DNA from: Liriodendron chinense
Lineage: Eukaryota > Streptophyta > Magnoliopsida > Magnoliales > Magnoliaceae
Reading direction: 5' to 3'
DNA length: 64,000 nt
Assembly: GCA_003013855.2 (NCBI GenBank)
Contig: ML058407.1
Span: 4,358,372-4,422,371 of the forward strand
Both the position numbers and the translations under genes were made by a program. Numbering within the stretch: the stretch's first letter is position 1; every line of letters starts with the position of its first letter. Below are positions 55,786 through 64,000 of this stretch, one piece after another. The notes under the pieces are model-generated. The model was not told where the DNA came from. It saw only the letters and a list, made by a program, of their open reading frames with translations, and made no database searches.

Positions 55786-57971
55786 TGTTCACTCCCTAAG
55801 TGTAGGGTTGCGAAGTAGTAATAATTCGGAAAGACCGAGTATCGTTCTCATAGAGATTTATGAATGGGTATTCTTAGAATTTGTCTAAAATAACTAATAA
55901 TTAAGATCCTATTAAGAACTAAAGCTGAAAAATAGAGAATTGAGTTTAAACAGTGAAAGTGTAAGCTAATATCAATCTAAAAAGGCACTAGAGCGCCAAG
56001 GATCCACTTTTGATAAGTTTCAATGCATCAATACAACTAGGTCTCTCATAACTCAATCGGAATCGAATTCATATCTCTATCCGATCGGAATATAGAGCGG
56101 TTCAATCAACAATTATCTAAAACAGTTGCTCATTCATTGATTCGATTCCCACAACAATGCTCAGGCCTTGGGCACACTCAATTGTGTAGGCCAAGCCTCT
56201 TTTCAATCTAGTTGATATTCATAATCATAGCTTTCATCAAATCCTATCACTAGACTTGATTATAACCAATGATTAGAACTCTAATTAAATCAAAATTAAT
56301 CAGCAAACAACTAATTCAGATTATAACAAAAGATAAGAACTTTAGTTGAATGAGTTCCCACATGAAGATCAAGCCATTGTACACAAGGCAATCAAAGGGT
56401 CTACCATGCCCGGAGTCGATGATAGATCAATGAACTACACAAGCATAACCAATGCTCAGAAGATAAGCTACTAAGTTTAGAATCACATGAGCCCGGAGTC
56501 ATCAAGAGATCAAAGTAAAACCAAATTAGTACTTGATTCAAACTCATATTGAACTAAATTCTTCAATTAAAACATAAAAAGGAAACCTAGGTTGCATCAA
56601 TCCATCAAAAACAAATCAAAAGCTTCACCTCTTAGCCCTAGTTAAGAGGTTTTAGTTCATCTCTAACATCCTTGAAGTAGAAGCCTCAAAAGCATAAAAA
56701 CAACTAAAACAGGAAGAAAAACTAGGAAAACTTGAAGTAGAATCCGTCTCTTAAGCTTCCTTGATGATCCCCACGTCCTAGCATGCCCTGGAATAGAAGA
56801 GAGCACCTCCTTTTATAATACAACAAGAGTACCGCAACGTAACAGATTTTGTTTCGCTTCGTACGGCTTAACCAATGGTCGGATTGCCTTCAAATTTGAT
56901 TTGTAGCTCCTTGTAATGTGATATTCCTCATAGATGATTTAGATTTCCAAGATTATCTTCTGAATGGGCCCACCAATCAAATCAGCGACCGCCTCTCAAA
57001 ATTGAGCACTTCGGGTACCTTCAGAACCAGGCATCTTGCTTCCAACGCTCCGGAGTCTACAGATGTCAGATTGATCCCAAATTTTGAACATTGATAGAAA
57101 ACTTCCTTCTATACATGATAGATGGATTAGATTGTCCAAACAAATCCCATATTATGGTCCAAAAATTAGAACACTTAGGGCTTTTATAAACTCTGCGTAG
57201 TTGGATCTTTCTGGATGGTCTATCTTTCTTCAACCGGTACGATCAAACCACACATCCTTTTGATATGAAACTTTGTGATTATTCATATATAGATGTGGTC
57301 TAGAAGATGGTCAAAGTAGATTCTTCATATCATCAATGATGGGTCACCTGGACCGGCCCAGAGTGGAGTAGGCGGAATCTGGAACTTTCTGGACAGTTCG
57401 TATTGTTTTGGCCGCCACGATCAATCTGTAGCTCCGATCGACACAAAACCACTTGGGTTATTTCGGCGTCGAGCTCCTCTTCGACATGGACGTGTTGGAT
57501 TTCCAAATATTATCAAGATGGCTTTAGAAAACTATTCCGAAAATCAAAAAAAGGGAATAGCCTGCTGTCTGAAATCTGGAAGTTAAATTTGCATGGCCGA
57601 CCGGTCAAGACCGGTCTAGACCTGTCTGGTTTGGTGCAGCAGCTTTAAGAGAGGAGAAAATAACTGGCGGACCGGTCAAGACCGGTCGGGGCCTGTTTGG
57701 CCGACCGGTCAAGACCAGTCGGACCACCTTTTGGGGCTCCTTTTTCTTTCCTTTCTTCTTTCTCTTCTTTCCTTTCTTCTTCTCTCTTTTGTTCTTCCTT
57801 TCCTTTGATCTTTAAGGTATGTAAGAAGGGTCTCAAAGCATCCGAATGATGAAGTCTCTCTTTCATTCCTACAACCACAAAACTATGCATTAGATTAGCC
57901 TTTAAATCATGAAAATCATGCATAATGAATGATGAATTGGGGTTAGAATATGCACAATTAAGAGCTCAACA
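55786..57971 (-). mobile_element. Solo LTR, family D (Athila-like), inserted in a REP exon; target duplication GCCCA
   Basis: On the minus strand it starts TGTTGAGCTC at 57971 and ends GGGAGTGAACA at 55786. GCCCA is at 55781-55785 and 57972-57976. The REP reading frame is continuous across it once one GCCCA copy is ignored. U3 has GACCGGTC palindromes near 57597-57725, the TATA box (TATTATAAAA) is at 56820-56811, and R/U5 has CGGTCTTTCCG..ACTACTTCGCA. No internal sequence. Confidence 0.88.
57597..57725. repeat. GACCGGTC palindromes in U3 of solo LTR D
   Basis: Three units (GACCGGTCAAGACCGGTC types near 57599, 57669 and 57701), the same word as in the LTRs at 14143 and 18364. Confidence 0.8.
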
Positions 57972-59042
57972 GCCCACTACTCTCTTTTCCTTCCTCAGAG
58001 TTGCAGCATGAAGGTTTAAATCCAAGAGATGTTACAAATGCTTCAAGCCTAGTGAAGCAAGTTTCTAGGGGAGTATGCATAATGAGGGTTCCATACAGCC
58101 AGAGTTATCAAACTTGCTGGTGGTTTTCCCTCCTAGATGTAAGAGTTGCACCCACCCAACCATATTTCTCCATTTTGTCCAAAACATATGATCACCACCT
58201 TTCTTATGCCAAACCGTTAACAGTGTAATACTTAATGCACCAGTGTATATTTTGACTGGAAATGTCTCTCCCCACAGCGTTGTACAATGAGCAGCCTACA
58301 TCTGTCCGAGCTCTCCACTTAGGAAGCAATGTAGCAGTTTGTCCTTCAGGCTTGTAATATATTACCCATCTCTAAGTGAATCTCAATTATACAAACTATT
58401 TCTTGTTATCATTCATTTACTAGACTTCTAGTGAGATACTGTTGAGAGAAGAATTTCATTTCAGAAGCATTATAGATTTAGAAATTATTTTTCCAAGTTT
58501 CTTTCTTTCTTTTAAACTATGAGTGGGAGAATTCATCATCTGCATAGGTGTATAGGAATTTTGACTTGACAGTTTATTTAAAGTCACTTTGTATCTTTTA
58601 GTTCTTCAAAGATTCAAGCATCTTGTATTTTGTAGTTCAAGGGAAAAAATCTTGTGACGATGCAGTTGAAGGGAAAAAAAAATGTATACATGCAGCGGTG
58701 AATGCTCTTTGCACAATTCCAGTTTTTGAGAACTCTGAAGACATTTCAGTAGTGCATGAAGGTGTGGAAGTAGAACCAAAACCCATTTTACTGTGGAGTT
58801 CTATGTATGTTCAGGAGCTCACGGAGGTCTGTTTCTTTTTCTTTCAACATCTAAACTTTCCACGGGCCAGAGGGTAGCTTGAGGAGCCTGCATGTCATTC
58901 CAACTAAGATAAATTATGAATTGCAATAGATATATTAAACTGACTTGCTCGTTTGAAAATATTTTATCGAAGTATTGGGGTACGCAGGGTTCGTTTGGCA
59001 TTGTCAGCTCATGCCCCATGCCAGATGGGAATTTGACTATAG

Positions 59043-60640
59043 GGTTCTTTTGGAATTAACAACGAAGGTAGTTTCTTTTTACAGTCAATGTGATTGCAAC
59101 CACTACCTCACCATTTGCCCCTGAAGTGAATGATGACCTTCTAAATAATAGTGGATCATCTTGGGCCCCTGTAAATCTGAAAGAAGAATGCAAATTTTGG
59201 TAAAGTGGATCTGAGGTGATGGCCATCTTTCAGATCAGGCGGCCATTCAATGTTATTTTAGAAACTGAGCTTCTCATAGTTTATTGGAATTAACAACAAT
59301 ATCACCCCTTGTAAACCATCTTATTGCCTTTTGTAACCATTCTTTCTGGTGTATGTTTTACTCGCTGACTAGAATTTGGTGCTTGCACTGTGCATTGCAG
59401 TTGTTTCACAAAATGTAGAGCCCGGATCTAATACTCAGCAATGTAGAATAAGCTTATTTTACAATGGGGTCATTTTCGTCTTTTCACAATAAAACTAGCT
59501 ACTCACAGCAATGTTCAGGTATTCTTCATAGATACTCACACTTCTTCTGTTTATTACATTTGTGCCACTAGATTTTCGTTAGCATCTTCAATCTTGAAAT
59601 GTGGCCCACCTTAGTTAAATATATTATCAATACCATCAATACCCTTGCTTGCGACCTTCTTGACTATGACAAAAAAAATCGGGCCGATCTGAGTAGTAGC
59701 TGGACCACATGAAGCATCAAAATTGGATAAATTCTTGGTCATTAAAACAAATATGACCGTTGTGGTCCACTGGATTATTGTATGAAGTTCAGTTTTATAG
59801 AAATAACATAACATAACCCATACATTGAAATGGACCGTACAGATTACCCCAATTACAGTGGTGGGCCATACTTAAGTATTTCACCATGAGTTGGCATATT
59901 TGTGACAGGGAGCAGAAATTGTGTTACTCGTGTAACACAATTATTGGTGTGACACTCTCCTCCCCTGGCCCATCGTAATTATTTTATACCATTCCACGTT
60001 GTTCAATCGATTTTCCATGTCATTTATAACCTGATCATAAAAAATTTAGCGTATCCAAAAATCAGGTTGAGGACACAATTGGAAATTATGGAAAATTATC
60101 GTTAAAATCTTTTTTTGGGGTAACAAATTTTTTTGATGAAGTTGATAACCCAATGGTCTCTAGTCCAGGTCTTTGTGGCTTTATAAAGCATGATTGACAT
60201 TGTTGATGTATGTCACATACATTGTAGTGGCCCCAACAGTTATGGTTGAACTTGGTGTGCGTTTGGATCCTCACAAACCTCCAAAGCTACATTTATAGTG
60301 TTATGGTTGAAATCTGTGGTTGAACTAGTGTCCCACCATATTTTATGTGATCCATGTCGTCCATCCATCTTCCTATATCATTTTAGCTAAGTAACTAAAA
60401 CATTAGGTATATCCAAATCTCAGGTGGACCACACTCTATGGATGAGCGACGATCGAACTCCCAAAGAACATTATAAAGGCTAAGTAATGCTTACCATAAT
60501 GTTTTCTTTAGATCTGAGCCATTCATAAGTTCAAGCAGACATGGATGAATAAAAAATACAAAGATCAAGCGAAATGGGTCCCGTTTAAGGCATTGTAACT
60601 TAGTTCATACTAAGCTGGTTTGGGACAGCGAAAGTGCGTT
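59043..60640. other. Non-coding region with GTGG(C/T)CCAC-type repeats
   Basis: No gene is supported. Phrases such as AATGTGGCCCACCTTAG (59600), TGGTCCACTGGATTA (59760), GTCGTCCATCCATCTTCC (60355) and CAAATCTCAGGTGGACCAC (60413) are the same wording as in the family A solo LTRs and probably mark old fragments of that or a related repeat. A perfect hairpin, AATTGTGTTAC with its complement four bases on, is at 59917-59942. Confidence 0.5.
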
Positions 60641-61560
60641 GACATAATCTTAGTTGGCCTTAAATTATCACTTTCTAACTCAAAATTGGTGTGGAGCTTA
60701 CTTAGAACATGACGGGCTTTTCAGAAAAATTTCTTTCTTAATTGTGGCCTTATGAGGCGGTGACGCCGACCTACCCCTAATATGGCTCGGGAGTGGGGTA
60801 CGTGGTGTAATGTGATATTATCATTGTCTGATTGGGCCAGATACTTGTGTGGAACTTGATCTTACAATCCTAAGAATGCCATGAAAATTTTGGCCTGTTT
60901 GGAGTTTGTTTGTTCGCTTCAAACCAGTTCATAGTACTTTTAATCAGTAGTGATGCAGTGTGTTAAAATGGTCTAATATGCTCTTAAATTATTCTAATTG
61001 GGCTCAAAATTGGTGTGGAGCTTACTCAGAACATGATGGGTTTTTCAGAGTAATTTCTTTCCTTAATTGAGGCCTTATGAGGTGGTGACGCCGAGCTCCC
61101 CCTAATCTGGCTTGGGAGGACTGTAGTGGGGTACGTGGTATAATATGACATTATCATTGTCTGAATGGGCCAGATACTTCTATGGAACTTCATCTGACAA
61201 TTCTAAGAATGCCATAAAAATTTCGGCCTGGATGGAGTTTGTTTGTGCCGCTTCAAACCAAGTCGCACTACTTTTGATCTGTAGTGGTGCAGGGTGTTGA
61301 CATGGTTTGATATGCTCTTAACTTATTCTAATTGGGTTCAAAATTGGTGTCAAGACTAATCAGAGCATGAAAACCTTGTTGGATAAATTTTGTCCTAGCT
61401 GGTTCTCGAAGACGGTAGACTAACCTCACTCTAATCTGGCTCAGCAGGAGTGAAGTAGTGTGATGTTGTCTGATGTGATATTATCTTTGTCCTATTCGGC
61501 TCTATATTAGCGTGGAACTTACTAGGATCATATTAAGCATGCCACTAAAATAACAACTTC
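60640..61560. repeat. About 330-bp tandem repeat, three diverged units
   Basis: The anchor CAAAATTGGTGT is at 60681, 61015 and 61339. Each unit continues with GGAGCTTACT.AGAACATGA, a GGTGACGCCGA phrase (units 1 and 2), a TGATATTATCATTGTCTGA phrase and a CTTCAAACCA phrase. The third unit is most diverged. No ORF. Confidence 0.8.
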
Positions 61561-61582
61561 GATGTGGTCAATTTGTGGTGCA

Positions 61583-61941
61583 ATCCTTTGTTCAGTGAAC
61601 GTCACTCTCATAAATACCACATACACTTTCAATGGTTTCCCCGGTGGTTATCATGTTAACACTCCTTAATTCTATGGCCTCAACTTTCTTTGTGAGACTC
61701 GCCACCTTTGAATTTAAATCATCATTCCTATCTAATACATGTACTCTTTTGTCTCTTGGGGCTGACTTGGGATCACTAGTCGGATTGGAGATGTCCCAAG
61801 ATTGGGTATTCTCAGCTAGCATATCAAAGTAATCCCAAGCATCATTGGGAGCTTTGTTAAAAAACTCACCATTACACATCATTTAGACAAATTGGCGCAT
61901 GTTTGAACTCAATCCATCATAGATGAAGTCAATCAACCGCT
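61583..61941 (-). pseudogene. Athila Gag C-terminal fragment
   Basis: The minus strand reads IDFIYDGLSSNMRQFV, a stop, MMCNGEFFNKAPNDAWDYFD, MLAENTQSWD, then VASLTKKVEAIEL and the start of a zinc-knuckle region (SVCGIYES). It is more like canonical Athila Gag at the NGEF..AWDYF motif than the copy at 46216. The fragment ends where the copia LTR starts. Confidence 0.75.
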
Positions 61942-62244
61942 ACTTGTTAATGCAAAGATTTGTCAATTACCATGGTTAGTGTGTCGTCGAGTCACCTTGC
62001 GGTTGAAGACAGTCTCCTTGCGGCTGAAGATAGTAACTACTCAAAGAAGATTGCTCATCAGTCAGCTTCAAGCCTCGCCATCCAAACCTTTGATCCCAAA
62101 ACCTTCTATAGATGGCCCAAATCCTTCCTAGGCACATCCTTAGCACCATCTATAGTCTTTCCATTTAGATCAGCTATGGAAGGGTTCATTTTAGCAGAAG
62201 TTGCTTAAAAGTTGAAAAACAGTATGTCTGCTCTCTCCGATAGG

Positions 62245-62720
62245 ATCCCGATCAATCGGAGACAAGTCCGATAGGTGTCCGATCAATCGGACGATATGTC
62301 CGATCAATCGGAAAATTGTCCAGCAACATTGAAAACTTCTCTGGACACTTTTCCGATCAATCGGAGGACTGTCCGATCAATCGTACAGGGTGGTCCGATC
62401 AATCGGACGACATGTACGATCAATCGGAGAATTGTCCAGCAAACATTGAAAATCTCTCTGGACACTTTTTCGATCACTCGGAGGTCTGTCCGATCAATCG
62501 GACAGGGTGCTCCGATCAATCGGACATACATCTGATCCATCGGAGGAAATTCCAGAAAAATTACATGAACTCTCTGGAAGGAATTCCGATCAATCGGACT
62601 ATCTGTCTGATCAGTCGGATAGGGTCTTCCGATCAATCGGAACTAAGTCTGATCAATCGGAGAACCCGTTTTTCAGCAAAATTCAAATCTAGCTAAAACT
62701 TATGTCCGATCGATCGGATC
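62245..62720. repeat. Array of about 16 TCCGATCAATCGGA palindromes in copia U3
   Basis: The 14-nt palindrome TCCGATCAATCGGA and close variants (TACGATCAATCGGA, TCTGATCAGTCGGA, TCCGATCGATCGGA) recur from 62248 to 62717, 18-55 bases apart, ending about 30 bases before the TATA box. A larger duplication of about 117 bases (ATTGTCCAGCAA..TCTGGACACTTTT) is superimposed at 62315 and 62431. Confidence 0.9.
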
Positions 62721-62748
62721 CTATCGAGCTGACCGTTGAATGTCATCT

Positions 62749-62758
62749 CTATATATGG
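62749..62758 (+). promoter_or_regulatory. TATA box of the copia LTR
   Basis: CTATATATGG directly follows the palindrome array. Confidence 0.6.
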
Positions 62759-63740
62759 AACTCGGTTGGATCTTGTGAAAGACACCTTGAGCATCATTTA
62801 GGGTTTGTGTGTGCCTTCTCCTTGAGATCCCCTTCTCTCATACCCTATGATTTGTTGAGTTCATACTTCAATCCATGTTGATCTGACCAACATTGATGAA
62901 GCATTCAAAGCTTGGATTGAATCATGAACTCAACCCCTCTTTAATGGCATCTTGACCTACCTCTCATAGATATACTCCTATCATCAATGCCATTAATGGT
63001 GGTTTAGGTAGAAGCTTTCCTCACATAAAAGCCATATCCCCATATATCCTCAACCTAACCCTAATCCCTCACCTTGGAATCTACAATGAGTCATCCGGAG
63101 CAAGGTTGTTGATCGAGGGAGCTGAAGAAGGTATCTTCCGTGCAAGCCGAAACTTCTTCAACAAAGGCATCATCAAGGGACTCAATTAGCTAAGTATATT
63201 TAGTCTTTCGAGTCCAAGAAACCTCCTCGAGTTGAGATTTGGGTTTCAGAGTTTGAAGACCCAAACTCGTAAGAGTCCTTGCGTAGGACAAGTCCTTGAG
63301 TAGGACAAGCCCTTGTGTAGGACAAAGTGGTCATGGAGTAGTCCTATGGAAGGATGAATCCATGTGTTGAGTCTTAAGTCCTTTTGTAGGCTGTTAAAGT
63401 TTATGATTAACCTCATTTAAAACCATAGTGATAGTGAAATCCGGCCACTCAAGGAGTGAGTGGATCAGCCGGGAGTGGAGTAGCTACATAACCGAACCAC
63501 TATAAAAATCTCTTGTTGTGTGATGAATGGATGAACTGATTTACTTCTTTCTCATATGCTTTTATTGAGTTATATTCTGCATATCTTGTGTTTGAAGTAA
63601 GTTTCCTAAGAATACTTTGCATGATTATAAGTGTGTAATTGAGAAATTTAAAAAGTGTCCTATTCACCCCCCTCTAGGACAAGGTATCTTGTTTCTTGCT
63701 TCTACAAAAGCGGTAATCAAACTTATACCGCATTTTCAAT

Positions 63741-63758
63741 TGGTATCAGAGCGGGTTC
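63741..63758 (+). promoter_or_regulatory. Copia primer binding site (initiator Met-tRNA)
   Basis: TGGTATCAGAGCGGGTTC is the standard plant copia site, complementary to the 3' end of initiator Met-tRNA. Confidence 0.92.
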
Positions 63759-63812
63759 CTCCTTAAAGGCGTAACTGCCTGGAGTGTGATCCGTCTCTGG
63801 AAGCTTGAAATC

Positions 63813-64000
63813 ATGTTAAAAGGGGATTCTAGTATGGTTTTCAAACCTCCATATTTTGATGGATCAAACTATGCATATTGGAAAGCAAGAATGGGAGTCT
63901 TCTTGCAATCATTGGATCATGCAACATGGAGATCTGTGGAAATCAAATATGAAATACCCCTCTTGAGCACTGTCATAGATGGGGTCACCACTACCACAGT
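63813..64000 (+). CDS. Copia Gag, N-terminal part (runs off window)
   Basis: ATG 63813 lies 54 bases after the PBS and opens a frame to the window end (62 codons). FKPPYFDGSNYAYWKARMGV followed by FLQSLDHATWRSVE is the conserved N-terminus of plant copia Gag (the FDGxNYxxWKxRM motif of the DUF4219/UBN2 group). No breaks are seen in this part. Confidence 0.85.
   Translation, partial: MLKGDSSMVFKPPYFDGSNYAYWKARMGVFLQSLDHATWRSVEIKYEIPLLSTVIDGVTTTT

Larger units (their letters stand above)
55696..59042 (+). pseudogene. Rab escort protein (REP/CHM family) pseudogene, C-terminal half
   Basis: Exons keep order and splice borders. Exon a (55696-55785 plus 57977-58138) reads HYKGVRLASGQALFSHQLVVDPS, then SSLVKQVSRGVCIM and, after a one-base frame slip at about 58085, QPELSNLLVVFPPR. 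Exon b (58278-about 58375) reads LYNEQPTSVRALHLGSNVAV followed by CPSG. Exon c (about 58636-58826) reads GKKKCIHAAVNALCTIPVFE and PILLWSSMYVQELTE. Exon d (about 58988-59042) reads SSCPMPDGNL. REP presents new Rab GTPases to geranylgeranyl transferase. A solo LTR splits exon a; frame slips also occur near 58085 and 58357, so it is dead even without the LTR. Upstream exons are absent. A possible further exon follows an acceptor at about 59080. Confidence 0.78.
61944..63738 (+). mobile_element. 5' LTR of the copia element
   Basis: Probable start TGTTAATGC at 61944, right after the Athila Gag fragment, and end CATTTTCA two bases before the PBS. It contains a palindrome array, a TATA box at 62749 and polyadenylation-side text near 63540-63660. 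The 5' border is inferred from TG and the change of sequence; no target duplication can be tested in the window. Confidence 0.6.
61944..64000 (+). mobile_element. Ty1/copia LTR retrotransposon, 5' end
   Basis: 5' LTR (about 61944-63738), PBS TGGTATCAGAGC and the start of copia-type Gag. The element continues beyond the window. The clean Gag start and well-kept PBS suggest a fairly young copy. Confidence 0.8.

Noticed and set aside
59917..59942. Perfect hairpin AATTGTGTTAC with its complement as a terminator or tRNA-like gene
   Set aside because: Too short, no tRNA boxes and no U-run; more likely a small MITE end or chance.
62245..62720. CRISPR-like array of repeats with unique spacers
   Set aside because: The setting is a plant copia LTR; spacers vary from about 4 to 40 bases, and a larger duplication is superimposed. 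There are no cas genes and no prokaryotic context.

Overview
This is a transposon-dense intergenic stretch of a flowering-plant nuclear genome. Almost everything in it is LTR retrotransposon, in nested and mostly broken copies, with one decayed host gene. The evidence for a plant is the set of lineages: Tat and Athila Ty3/gypsy elements, a Ty1/copia element primed by initiator Met-tRNA, plant mobile domain (PMD) and gypsy-type-transposase antisense ORFs, and a Rab escort protein pseudogene with plant-like exons. Repeats built on GTGGGNCCCAC wording, abundant at 11-12.5, 22-24 and 59-60.5 kb, would suit a magnoliid, but that is a weak guess.

Layout. (1) 1-15655, plus strand: a Tat element whose 5' end lies outside the window. 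It carries gag-pol (2-5094) with an in-frame stop and a one-base shift, then a spliced antisense ORF with its own TATA box (5582-7933), a polypurine tract and a 3' LTR. The LTR holds a captured proteasome alpha-4 fragment and is split by two solo LTRs (8408-13146 and 13884-15504). (2) 15656-25255, plus: the 3' part of an Athila-like element whose 3' LTR is split by a second copy of the first solo LTR (19055-24797). (3) 25256-29549: pieces of LTR elements, ending with the 3' end of a minus-strand Tat-like element and its own antisense ORF (plus strand, 28494-29176). (4) 29550-47525, minus: an Athila element with gag, protease, RT and integrase. It is interrupted by a complete non-autonomous Athila-like element (33256-38776, 5-bp target duplication CATTC) and by a solo LTR (41349-44173, target duplication CTAGA). 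(5) 47526-about 55045: the 3' end of a third Tat-like element with an antisense PMD ORF and about 1.2 kb of 230-bp tandem repeats. (6) 55696-59042: a Rab escort protein pseudogene with a solo LTR inserted in an exon (target duplication GCCCA). (7) 59043-61560: non-coding repeats, including three 330-bp tandem units. (8) 61583-64000: an Athila gag scrap, then the 5' LTR, primer binding site and gag start of a copia element that runs out of the window.

Two patterns link the parts. First, nearly every LTR family here, of whatever superfamily, has an array of short palindromes in U3, usually just upstream of the TATA box; the palindrome word differs by family. Second, three separate Tat-type 3' ends share the boundary GGGGCATC/TGT and each carries a different ORF, antisense to the element, with a TATA-like sequence on that strand. 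No intact host gene, tRNA, rRNA or CRISPR is visible. Exon joints and several element edges are read by eye and are approximate.
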